A DNA stretch of 64,000 nt from Pseudomonas nitroreducens (GTDB lineage Bacteria > Pseudomonadota > Gammaproteobacteria > Pseudomonadales > Pseudomonadaceae): the NCBI RefSeq assembly GCF_014204515.1, contig NZ_JACHLI010000033.1, positions 24,054 through 88,053 of the forward strand, read 5' to 3'. Made by a program: the position numbers and the translations under genes. The notes below the pieces were generated by a model. It searched no databases. It saw only the letters and a program-made list of their open reading frames with translations, and had not been told where the DNA came from. Shown in pieces: positions 16,973 to 24,363 of the stretch; positions within the stretch are counted from its first letter, which is position 1; each line of letters opens with the position of its first letter.

Positions 16973-17917
16973 ATGAAACGCATCCAGGTTCTCGATTCCC
17001 ACACCGGCGGCGAACCCACGCGCCTGGTGCTCGACGGCTTTCCCGACCTGGGCAAGGGCAGCATGGCCGAGCGCCGTGCGCTGCTGGCCAGCGAGCACGA
17101 TAGCTGGCGCGCCGCGAGCGTGCTGGAGCCGCGCGGCAGCGACGTGCTGGTCGGCGCGCTGCTCTGCGAACCGGTGGACCCGAGCGCCTGCGCCGGGGTG
17201 ATCTTCTTCAACAACACCGGCTACCTGGGCATGTGCGGCCACGGCACCATCGGCCTGGTGGTTTCCCTGGCGCACCTGGGGCGCATCGGCCCGGGCACGC
17301 ACAAGATTGAGACCCCGGTGGGCACCGTCGAGGCGACCCTGCACGACGACCGCTCGGTGAGCGTGCGCAACGTCCCCTCCTACCGCTACCGCAAGCAGGT
17401 GCCGGTGGATGTGCCCGGCCACGGCCTGGTGCACGGCGACATCGCCTGGGGCGGCAACTGGTTCTTCCTGATTGCCGATCACGGCCTGCGCGTCGCCGGC
17501 GACAACCTCGACGAGCTGACCGCCTACACCGTCGCCGTGCAGAAGGCGCTGGAAGACCAGGGCATCCGTGGCGAGGACGGCGGGCTGATCGACCACATCG
17601 AACTGTTCGCCGACGATCCCGACGCGGACAGCCGCAACTACGTACTCTGCCCCGGCAAGGCCTACGACCGCTCGCCCTGCGGCACCGGCACCAGCGCCAA
17701 GCTGGCGTGCCTGGCGGCCGACGGCAAGCTTGCCGCCGGGGAGTCCTGGCGCCAGGCCAGCGTGATCGGCAGCCAGTTCGAGGGCCGCTTCGAGTGGGCC
17801 GGCGCGTCCAGCGAAGGACGGATCATCCCGACCATCCGTGGCCGCGCCAACATCAGCGCCGAAGCCACCCTGCTGCTGGAAGAGGACGACCCGTTCGCCT
17901 GGGGCATCCGCCCGTGA
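16973..17917 (+). CDS. lhpA: 4-hydroxyproline 2-epimerase (proline racemase family)
   Basis: The enzyme converts trans-4-hydroxy-L-proline to cis-4-hydroxy-D-proline, the first step of bacterial hydroxyproline breakdown. The 314-residue product has the two catalytic cysteines of the two-base racemase mechanism: Cys88 in MCGHGTIG and Cys236 in SPCGTGTSAK, the same positions as in the P. aeruginosa enzyme. The N-terminal DSHTGGEPTR and central WGGNWFFL segments are family hallmarks. ATG 16973 is preceded by GCAGGGGGC. The stop overlaps the GTG of the dehydrogenase gene, so lhpA, lhpB, lhpF and lhpE form one translationally coupled unit. The Cys/Cys pair and neighbours favour 4-hydroxyproline over proline as substrate. 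Confidence 0.93.
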   Translation: MKRIQVLDSHTGGEPTRLVLDGFPDLGKGSMAERRALLASEHDSWRAASVLEPRGSDVLVGALLCEPVDPSACAGVIFFNNTGYLGMCGHGTIGLVVSLAHLGRIGPGTHKIETPVGTVEATLHDDRSVSVRNVPSYRYRKQVPVDVPGHGLVHGDIAWGGNWFFLIADHGLRVAGDNLDELTAYTVAVQKALEDQGIRGEDGGLIDHIELFADDPDADSRNYVLCPGKAYDRSPCGTGTSAKLACLAADGKLAAGESWRQASVIGSQFEGRFEWAGASSEGRIIPTIRGRANISAEATLLLEEDDPFAWGIRP

Positions 17918-19026
17918 GCGATGCCGACATCATCGTCATCGGCGCCGGCATAGTCGGCGCCGCCTGCGCCCACGCCCTGGCCCGTCGCGGGCTGGGCGTG
18001 CTGGTGCTGGACGCGCGCCTGCCCGGCGCCACCGCCGTCGGCATGGGCCATCTGCTGGTGCTCGATGACAATGCCGCCGAACTGGCGCTGAGCGACTACT
18101 CGCTGCAACGCTGGCGCGAGTTCGGCCGCGACATGCCGGCCGAATGCGCCTACCGCAGCAACGGCACGATGTGGCTGGCCGCCAATGACGAGGAGATGGC
18201 CGAGGCCGAACGCAAGTTCGCCGTACTGCGTGAGCACGGCGTCGCCGCGAAGCTGCTCAATAACGCGGAGCTGCTCAGCGAAGAGCCCGAACTGCGCACA
18301 GACCTGCACGGCGGACTGGAGATCACCGGCGACGGCATTCTCTACGCGCCGCGCGCCGCCGCCTGGCTGCTGGAGTCGGCACCCAAGCCGATCCGCCAGC
18401 GTCAGGCAAAAGTGGTGGAAATCGACGAGCCCCGCGTGCGCCTGGACGACGGCCAGTGGCTGAGCGCCCAGGCCATCGTGCTGGCCAACGGCATCCAGGC
18501 CGGCGAGCTGTGCGCCGGCCTGCCCATCCAGCCGAAGAAGGGTCACCTGCTGATCACCGACCGCTACCCCGGCAAGGTGCGCCGCACCCTGGTCGAGCTC
18601 GGCTACGTGACCAGCGCGCACAACGCCAGCGGCCCGTCGGTGGCCTGCAACATCCAGCCGCGCCCCACCGGCCAGCTGTTCATCGGCGCCTCGCGGCAGT
18701 TCGGCACCACCGACCCGCAGGTGGAAGGCTGGATGCTGGCGAAGATGCTGCGCCGCGCCGCGGACTACATGCCCGGCCTGGCCAACCTCAACGTGATCCG
18801 CAGCTGGGCCGGCTTCCGCGCCGCCAGCCCGGACGGTCTGCCGCTGGTGGGCGAACATCCGCAACGCCCCGGCCTGTGGCTGGCGGTCGGCCACGAAGGC
18901 CTGGGCGTGACCACCGCGCCGGGCACCGCCGACCTGCTCGCCGCGCAGCTATGCCACGAGCCGCTGCCGCTGGCGGCCGAACCCTATTCCCCGCGCCGCT
19001 TCCTCGGAGCCACCGCCCATGCCTGA
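17914..19026 (+). CDS. lhpB: D-hydroxyproline dehydrogenase, DadA/glycine-oxidase-like FAD subunit
   Basis: This is the FAD-binding catalytic subunit of the heterotrimeric dehydrogenase that oxidises cis-4-hydroxy-D-proline to 1-pyrroline-4-hydroxy-2-carboxylate. I start at GTG 17914, overlapping the lhpA stop in a GTGA; the frame is open upstream only within lhpA. The 370-residue product opens with a dinucleotide-binding fold (DIIVIGAGIVGAACAHALARR) and ends with a typical DAO segment (SWAGFRAASPDGLPLVGEHP and VGHEGLGVTTAPGTADLLA). The following genes encode a small [2Fe-2S] protein and a second flavoprotein, matching the known three-subunit architecture. The stop overlaps the next gene by 8 bp. 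Confidence 0.88.
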   Translation: MSDADIIVIGAGIVGAACAHALARRGLGVLVLDARLPGATAVGMGHLLVLDDNAAELALSDYSLQRWREFGRDMPAECAYRSNGTMWLAANDEEMAEAERKFAVLREHGVAAKLLNNAELLSEEPELRTDLHGGLEITGDGILYAPRAAAWLLESAPKPIRQRQAKVVEIDEPRVRLDDGQWLSAQAIVLANGIQAGELCAGLPIQPKKGHLLITDRYPGKVRRTLVELGYVTSAHNASGPSVACNIQPRPTGQLFIGASRQFGTTDPQVEGWMLAKMLRRAADYMPGLANLNVIRSWAGFRAASPDGLPLVGEHPQRPGLWLAVGHEGLGVTTAPGTADLLAAQLCHEPLPLAAEPYSPRRFLGATAHA

Positions 19027-19255
19027 GCTGATCCTCGACGGCCGCCCGCTGCGCGTCGCCGCCGGCACCACGGTCGCCGCCGCGCTCGCCCTGGGTGGTG
19101 ACGGCACCACGCGCACCTCGGTCAGCGGCCAGCGCCGCGCGCCGTTGTGCGGCATGGGCGTGTGCCAGGAATGCCGGGTGAGCATCGACGGCCAGCGCCG
19201 CCTGGCCTGCCAGACCCTGTGCCGCGACGGCATGCAGGTGGAGACGCATTCATGA
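19019..19255 (+). CDS. lhpF: D-hydroxyproline dehydrogenase, small [2Fe-2S] subunit
   Basis: The 78-residue ferredoxin-like protein carries the plant-type [2Fe-2S] cysteine pattern: Cys44, Cys49 and Cys52 (LCGMGVCQEC), then Cys64 (LACQT). It is expected to pass electrons between the two flavoprotein subunits encoded on either side. It overlaps lhpB by 8 bp and lhpE by 4 bp, so all three subunits are made from one message in near-fixed ratio. Similar small subunits occur in sarcosine-, opine- and hydroxyproline-oxidising complexes. Confidence 0.85.
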   Translation: MPELILDGRPLRVAAGTTVAAALALGGDGTTRTSVSGQRRAPLCGMGVCQECRVSIDGQRRLACQTLCRDGMQVETHS

Positions 19256-20499
19256 GCGCTGCGGCCGATATCGTCATCCTCGGCGCCGGCCCGGCCGGGC
19301 TGTCCGCCGCCCTCGCCGCCGCGCCCAGCGGCGCCAGCATCGTCATCCTCGACGACAACCCGCTGCCCGGCGGGCAGATCTGGCGCGACGGGCCCAACGC
19401 GCATCTGCCGCGTGCCGCCATCGACTTGCGCGAGCAAGTGGCTGCACGCGCCAACATCAGGATTCACAACGGCACGCGCGTGGTCGCCCTGGCCGGCGAG
19501 CGCGGCCTGCTGCTGGAAGATTTCGAGCACGGCTGGCGGCTGGACTACCGCAAGCTGATCCTCTGCACCGGCGCCCGCGAACTGCTGCTGCCCTTCCCCG
19601 GCTGGACGCTGCCCGGCGTCACCGGCGCGGGCGGATTGCAGGCACTGGTGAAAGGCGGCATGCCGGTCGATGGGCAACGCGTGGTGATCGCCGGCAGCGG
19701 CCCGCTGCTACTCGCCAGCGCTGCCACGGCCCGCGCCAACGGCGCAAAAATCCTCCACATCGCCGAACAAGCCTCATGGGCCGCCCTGGCCGGTTTCGCG
19801 CTGAAACTTCCCCGCTGGCCGAACAAGCTGCTGCAATCCTTCGGTCTGTACGACCCGGCCTATCGCGCCGACAGCCATGTGGTCGCCGCCCTGGGTACGG
19901 ATCACCTGGAAGGTGTACGCATCCGCCAGGGCGGCAAACTGAAGGAAATCGCCTGCGACCGGCTGGCCTGCGGCTTCGGCCTGATCCCCAATGTGCAGAT
20001 CGGCCAGGCGCTGGGCTGCGCGGTGGACGACGGCGCGATCCGTGTCGATGCCTGGCAGGCGAGCAGTCGCGACGGCGTCTACGCGGCGGGCGAATGCACC
20101 GGTTTCGGCGGCTCGGAGAAAGCCCTGGTGGAAGGCCGTATCGCCGGCCATGCCGCCGTGGGCGAGCACGACCGCGCCCAGGATCTGTGGCCGCAGCGCC
20201 AGCGCTGGCAGGGCTTCGCTGCCGCACTGAAGCGCGACTTCGCCCTCGACCCGCGCCTGAACCAGCTGGCGCAACCGGACACCCTCGTCTGCCGCTGCGA
20301 AGACGTGCCCTTTTCTGCGCTGGCCGGCAAACCGGACTGGACCGCCGCCAAGCTCGCCAGCCGCTGCGGCATGGGCGCCTGCCAGGGCCGCGTGTGCGGC
20401 GCGGCGGCGAAGCAGCTGTTCGGCTGGCAACCCCCGGCGCCGCGCCCGCCGTTCAGCCCGACGCGGGTGGAAACCCTGCTGCAACTCGCCGAAGACTGA
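19252..20499 (+). CDS. lhpE: D-hydroxyproline dehydrogenase, NAD(P)/FAD-type subunit with C-terminal [2Fe-2S] motif
   Basis: This is the second flavoprotein of the dehydrogenase complex, of the kind seen with opine oxidase and hydroxyproline dehydrogenase. I start at ATG 19252, overlapping lhpF by 4 bp. The 415-residue product has an FAD fold (DIVILGAGPAGLSAALAAA), a second nucleotide-binding fold (RVVIAGSGPLLLASAATAR) and, near the C-terminus, a BFD-like cysteine cluster (Cys347 and Cys349 in VCRCED, then Cys377 and Cys382 in GACQGRVC) that should hold a [2Fe-2S] centre. It ends the operon; the next gene, 25 bp on, is on the other strand. Confidence 0.87.
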   Translation: MSAAADIVILGAGPAGLSAALAAAPSGASIVILDDNPLPGGQIWRDGPNAHLPRAAIDLREQVAARANIRIHNGTRVVALAGERGLLLEDFEHGWRLDYRKLILCTGARELLLPFPGWTLPGVTGAGGLQALVKGGMPVDGQRVVIAGSGPLLLASAATARANGAKILHIAEQASWAALAGFALKLPRWPNKLLQSFGLYDPAYRADSHVVAALGTDHLEGVRIRQGGKLKEIACDRLACGFGLIPNVQIGQALGCAVDDGAIRVDAWQASSRDGVYAAGECTGFGGSEKALVEGRIAGHAAVGEHDRAQDLWPQRQRWQGFAAALKRDFALDPRLNQLAQPDTLVCRCEDVPFSALAGKPDWTAAKLASRCGMGACQGRVCGAAAKQLFGWQPPAPRPPFSPTRVETLLQLAED

Positions 20500-20524
20500 A
20501 GTAGCAGGCTGCAGCATGGTGGAC

Positions 20525-20890
20525 TCAGCCCAGGCAGAACACGCGCAGGCGATGACCATCCGGGTCGAGCGCGGTGAAGGTGTAGCCGAAGTCCATCTGC
20601 GTCGGCGCCTGGACGATCTCGACGCCGTGCTGCTGCCAGTCACGGTGCAGGCGCAGGACTTCGGCATGGCTTTGCGCCGCAATCCCCAGCTCGCTGCCGC
20701 CCGCCTTCGCCTCGGCGCTCGGCTGAACGCCACTGCGCGACCAGAGACCGAGCTTCAGGCCATTGTCGAAGACGAACAGGGCGAAGGTCGCCTGGCTGTC
20801 CACCGGGCCGCGCTGCAGAAGCTCAGTGTAGAAAGCCGCACTGCGCTCGGCATCGTCGACGTAGAAAATGATCATGTTCGGGCTGACCAT
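20525..20890 (-). CDS. VOC-family (glyoxalase/bleomycin-resistance fold) protein
   Basis: The 121-residue single-domain protein has the vicinal-oxygen-chelate fold: an N-terminal IIFYVDDAERSAAFYTELL strand-helix pair and a C-terminal FTALDPDGHRLRVF. The substrate cannot be told from the sequence. The start ATG (20890) has a good AGGAG upstream. It lies downstream of the WYL regulator on the same strand, a common pairing in proteobacteria, so that regulator may control it. It interrupts the hydroxyproline genes but has no obvious link to that pathway. Confidence 0.8.
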   Translation of the reverse strand: MVSPNMIIFYVDDAERSAAFYTELLQRGPVDSQATFALFVFDNGLKLGLWSRSGVQPSAEAKAGGSELGIAAQSHAEVLRLHRDWQQHGVEIVQAPTQMDFGYTFTALDPDGHRLRVFCLG

Positions 20891-20977
20891 GGAAACTCCT
20901 TGCGATTGAATGAACCGGCCTCGTTGCCGGTCATCGCAGGCTATGGCGTAGCCGTGTCAGATTCTGTCAGCAGTCGT

Positions 20978-21667
20978 TCACTGCACGGCGATGTCGTGCT
21001 GCGCGTACCAGTCCCTGAGCAGCGCCTGACGCTGACGCGGGTAGCGCTCCGCCAGGCCGCTGACCCGCTCCATGCGGTCCAGGCGGAAGTGCCGCAGGTC
21101 CTGGCGCAGCTCGCACCAGGCCATGACCACGCGGACCTGCTCGAAGTAGCCCAGGCCGAACGGCCAGACCACCCGCTCGGTGAGCCGGCCGGCGGCGTCC
21201 CGGTAGGCGAACTGCAGCTTGCCCTGCCGGCGGATGCTGTCGCGCACCTGCCCCAGCAGTTCATCCGATACGCCCTCGACCGGCCGGCTGCCCACCAGCA
21301 GGGCATTGCTCTCCAGCTCCAGGCGCAGGTTGGCCGGCAGCACCGAGCCGACTTTCGCCAGCACGTCCCGCGCGGCCGACGCCAGGCCACGGTCGCCATG
21401 CCGGCTGACCCAGCGCATGCCCAGCACCAGCGCCTCGATCTCTTCCAGCGAGAACATCAGCGGTGGCAGTTCGAAGCCCGGCCGCAGCACGTAGCCCACG
21501 CCCGCCTCGCCCTCGATATGGGCGCCCTGCTGCTGCAACGTGGCGATGTCGCGGTACAGCGTACGCAGGCTGACGCCCAGCTCGGCGGCCAGTGCCCGCC
21601 CCGATACCGGAAGACGATGGCGCCGCAACACCTGCAGGAGGTCGAGCAGCCGCTGGGCTCGGGACAT
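20978..21667 (-). CDS. YafY-type transcriptional regulator with HTH and WYL domains
   Basis: The 229-residue regulator has an N-terminal winged helix (about 5-60, SGRALAAELGVSLRTLYRDI) and a C-terminal WYL-type ligand-binding domain (about 130-225, KLQFAYRDAAGRLTERVVWP, then LRHFRLDRMERV). The canonical W-Y-L tripeptide is not evident, which is normal in the family. It lies 87 bp upstream of a VOC gene on the same strand and is transcribed away from the AraC-type gene. It probably controls the VOC gene; the signal is unknown. Confidence 0.85.
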   Translation of the reverse strand: MSRAQRLLDLLQVLRRHRLPVSGRALAAELGVSLRTLYRDIATLQQQGAHIEGEAGVGYVLRPGFELPPLMFSLEEIEALVLGMRWVSRHGDRGLASAARDVLAKVGSVLPANLRLELESNALLVGSRPVEGVSDELLGQVRDSIRRQGKLQFAYRDAAGRLTERVVWPFGLGYFEQVRVVMAWCELRQDLRHFRLDRMERVSGLAERYPRQRQALLRDWYAQHDIAVQ

Positions 21668-21793
21668 GGGGATAACTCGAAGGGTGGGATCGGCCGGCTA
21701 GTCCAGCACGCCGTCGCCAGCCCGACAACTACGACTTTACCGGCGGCCGCCGCGGCGCCCTTTCCTGCAACCTGATTGCCCCGTATCCTCGCC

Positions 21794-22573
21794 ATGTTCC
21801 GACAGCCGACCCGCCTCCCGATGCACGACCTGATCCCCCAGGGCGCCCGCGACCTGGACAGCCTGCTGCAGACCCTCCGGCAGATTTCTCCGCTGCTCGA
21901 TGCCATGCCCGGCGTGGTGTTCTTCATCAAGGACACCGCGGCGCGCTACGTGCTGGTCAACCAGACCCTGGCGCGGCGCTGCGGCGTGAAGGACGCCAGC
22001 GAACTGCTCGGGCGCACCGCCGAGGACGTCTTCCCCTCGCGCTTCGGCCCGGTCTACACCGAGCAGGACCGCCGCGTGCTGGAAACCGGCGGCCAGCTCA
22101 GCGACCAGCTGGAGCTGCACCTCTACCCCGGCCGCCAACCCGGCTGGTGCCTGACCCACAAGCTGGCGCTGCGCGATGCCAGTGGCGCGGTGATCGGCAT
22201 GGCGGGGATTTCCAGCGACCTGCAGGCGGCGCAGTCCACGCATCCGGCCTATCAGCGCCTGGTGGCGGTGGACGCCTACATCCGCGAGCACTTCGACAAG
22301 CCGATCAACCTTGGCGAGCTGACCGAACTGGCCGGGCTGTCCGTGGCCCAGCTGGAGCGCCACTGCAAGCGCATCTTCCAGCTCACCCCGCGGCAGATGA
22401 TCCACAAGGCCCGCCTGGGCGCGGCCACCCGGCTGCTCGGCGAAGACCTGCCAATCACCGAGATCGCCCTGCGCTGCGGCTACACCGACCACAGCGCCTT
22501 CAGCCGCCAGTTCCGCGCGCTGACCGGGCTGTCGCCGACGCAGTATCGCGAATCGCAAACTGCTTCCAGCTGA
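21794..22573 (+). CDS. AraC-family transcriptional regulator with N-terminal PAS domain
   Basis: I start at ATG 21794 (MFRQPTRLPMHDL, 259 residues); a TTG 18 bp upstream and an ATG at 21821 are alternatives. The N-terminal half (about 30-145) is a PAS sensor (LDAMPGVVFFIKDTAARYVL, ELLGRTAEDVFP). The C-terminal half has the two AraC helix-turn-helix motifs (NLGELTELAGLSVAQLERH and ITEIALRCGYTDHSAFSRQF). It lies inside the hydroxyproline island. P. aeruginosa LhpR is an AraC-family hydroxyproline activator, so this may be the positive regulator paired with the GntR protein. That is inference; the PAS ligand is unknown. Confidence 0.87.
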   Translation: MFRQPTRLPMHDLIPQGARDLDSLLQTLRQISPLLDAMPGVVFFIKDTAARYVLVNQTLARRCGVKDASELLGRTAEDVFPSRFGPVYTEQDRRVLETGGQLSDQLELHLYPGRQPGWCLTHKLALRDASGAVIGMAGISSDLQAAQSTHPAYQRLVAVDAYIREHFDKPINLGELTELAGLSVAQLERHCKRIFQLTPRQMIHKARLGAATRLLGEDLPITEIALRCGYTDHSAFSRQFRALTGLSPTQYRESQTASS

Positions 22574-22618
22574 CACGCTTCCGGGTTTTATCTGCTGCGA
22601 ACGTTCCCCCCCCCTGGC

Positions 22619-23188
22619 GTAGGAGCGGACTCCGTCCGCGATCGGCATCCGCCGCGCAAGAGCATCGCGGATGAATCCGCTCCTACGGAGCCTTGGCACA
22701 TTGGTAGGGCGCATAACGCCCCAGGCGTTATCCGCCGTCAGACCAGCCGCAGAAATGGCGGATAAAGCGTGCCGCTTTATGCGCCCTACGGGACTGCGCA
22801 TGTCGATCCTCGCGTAGGAGCGGACTCCGTCCGCGATCGGCATCCATCGCGCAAGAGCATCGCGGATGAATCCGCTCCTACGGGGCCTTGGCACATTGGT
22901 AGGGCGCATAACGCCTACGGCGTTATCCGCCGTCAACCCAGCCGCAGTGACGGCGGATAAAGCGTTCCGCTTTATGCGCCCTGCGGGACTGCGCATGTCG
23001 ATCCTCGCGTAGGAGCGGACTCCGTCCGCGATCGACATGCATCGCGCAAGAGCATCGCGGATGAATCCGCTCCTACGGGGCCTTGGCATATTGGTAGGGC
23101 GCATAACGCCTACGGCGTTATCCGCCATCAACCCAGCCGCAGTGATGGCGGATAAAGCGTTCCGCTTTATGCGCCCTACGGGGCTACG
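22619..23188. repeat. Three tandem copies of a 195-bp composite REP repeat
   Basis: Copies begin at 22619, 22814 and 23009, a period of exactly 195 bp, and differ by few substitutions. Each unit holds a pair of inverted sequences around GTAGGAGCGGACTCCGTCCG and its complement (ending GAATCCGCTCCTACGG), then a second hairpin pair of the type GTAGGGCGCATAACGCC ... GGCGTTATCCGCC and GGCGGATAAAGCG ... CGCTTTATGCGCCCTACGG. With the REP pair at 23220 they fill most of the 970-bp gap between the AraC-type gene and the transporter operon. No gene is seen here. Confidence 0.9.
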
Positions 23189-23219
23189 AAAGCGTCACCG
23201 GGGGCGACTGCGCATTGCG

Positions 23220-23290
23220 GTTCGCGAGCAAGCTCGCTCCTACGAAGAGCGGATCGTGCATGACCTGTAGGAGCGAGCTTGCTCGCGAAC
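23220..23290. repeat. REP inverted pair (TTCGCGAGCAAGCTCGCTCC family)
   Basis: Two exact inverted 24-bp arms, 23220-23243 and 23267-23290, are separated by 23 bp. The motif recurs singly near 40938 and 63806, and in a shortened form at 63659. It is a typical Pseudomonas REP doublet that could fold as a stem-loop in RNA. Confidence 0.85.
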
Positions 23291-23482
23291 GCTCTTGAGA
23301 GCGCTCACCGAGTGCTCCCATAAGGGGCAGCGAAACGCCTCCCTGCTTCATTTGGTAACAGCGCTCAGAACCCGCCTACAGTTAATGCGGAAGGCTCCCA
23401 GCAACCAATCCCCCGAACACCGGGCGCTGCGACCCATGGGTCACGCCCGAGTGGTTTCTGGCACATGCCTTGCTCTGAAAAA

Positions 23483-23497
23483 TATCGTATACGAAAT
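23483..23497. promoter_or_regulatory. Putative GntR operator before the ABC transporter operon
   Basis: TATCGTATACGAAAT contains the palindromic core TCGTATACGA (23485-23494) and matches the perfect site at 29463 in all but one outer base. It lies about 50 bp before the substrate-binding protein gene, in a promoter position. Confidence 0.65.
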
Positions 23498-23543
23498 CCA
23501 TAATACAAAAACTGCTGCACAACACTGACTCAGAGAGGCCCTC

Positions 23544-24350
23544 ATGAAATTCTCCCGAATTGCTCTAGCCCTCACCGCTGTGTTTCTCGTCGGCCAGGCC
23601 CAGGCCGACAAGCTCGATGACATCATCGAATCCGGCAAGCTGCGCTGCGCCGTGACCCTGGACTTCCCGCCCATGGGTTCGCGCGATGCGCAGAACAACC
23701 CGGTCGGTTTCGACGTGGATTACTGCAACGACCTGGCGAAGGTGCTGGGCGTGACCGCCGAAGTCGTCGAGACGCCCTTCCCCGATCGCATCCCCGCGCT
23801 GGTTTCCGGCCGTGCCGACGTGATCGTCGCCTCCACCTCCGACACCCTGGAGCGCGCCAAGACAGTCGCCATGACCATTCCCTACTTCGCCTTCCAGATG
23901 GTGGTGCTGACTCGCGACGACACCGGCATCACCAAGTACGACGACCTCAAGGATCGCCCGGTGGGCAACACCAGCGGCACCTATGAAGCCATCGCGCTGG
24001 AGAAGGACGTGAAGAAATGGGCCGGCAAGGGCAGCTTCCGCGCCTACCAGAGCCAGAACGACACCATTCTCGCCGTCGCCCAGGGCCACATCGACGCCAC
24101 CGTGGTGACCAACACCGTCGCCGCCTCCACGCTCAAGTCCGGCAAGTACAAGGGCCTGAAGGTCGTCGGTAACGCGCCCTACGTGATCGACTACGTGTCG
24201 CTGGCCGCCGCGCGCAACGAGTACGGCCTGATCCATTACCTCAACCTCTTCGTCAACCAGCAGGTCCGCACCGGCCGCTACGCCGAGCTGTACGAGAAGT
24301 GGGTGGGCGGCGCCCCGGTCGATCTCACCGTTCCCCACGTGTACTACTGA
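23544..24350 (+). CDS. Amino-acid ABC transporter substrate-binding protein, probable hydroxyproline binder
   Basis: This is the periplasmic receptor of a polar-amino-acid (HisJ/GlnH type) ABC importer. The 268-residue product has a signal peptide (MKFSRIALALTAVFLVGQAQA, cleavage near 21-22) and the family 3 core: KLRCAVTLDFPPMGSRDAQ, GFDVDYCNDLAKVLGV and PALVSGRADVIVAS. The ATG is preceded by GAGAGG. It begins a five-gene operon (receptor, cis-3-hydroxyproline dehydratase, two permeases, ATPase) with a putative GntR operator upstream. That setting points to hydroxyproline as ligand; the sequence alone does not prove it. Confidence 0.88.
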   Translation: MKFSRIALALTAVFLVGQAQADKLDDIIESGKLRCAVTLDFPPMGSRDAQNNPVGFDVDYCNDLAKVLGVTAEVVETPFPDRIPALVSGRADVIVASTSDTLERAKTVAMTIPYFAFQMVVLTRDDTGITKYDDLKDRPVGNTSGTYEAIALEKDVKKWAGKGSFRAYQSQNDTILAVAQGHIDATVVTNTVAASTLKSGKYKGLKVVGNAPYVIDYVSLAAARNEYGLIHYLNLFVNQQVRTGRYAELYEKWVGGAPVDLTVPHVYY

Positions 24351-24363
24351 CGGCGGGTGCAAC

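Noticed and set aside
22619..23188. Tandem repeats considered as a CRISPR array
   Set aside because: The 195-bp units have no short repeat/unique spacer pattern and no cas genes; they are REP composites.
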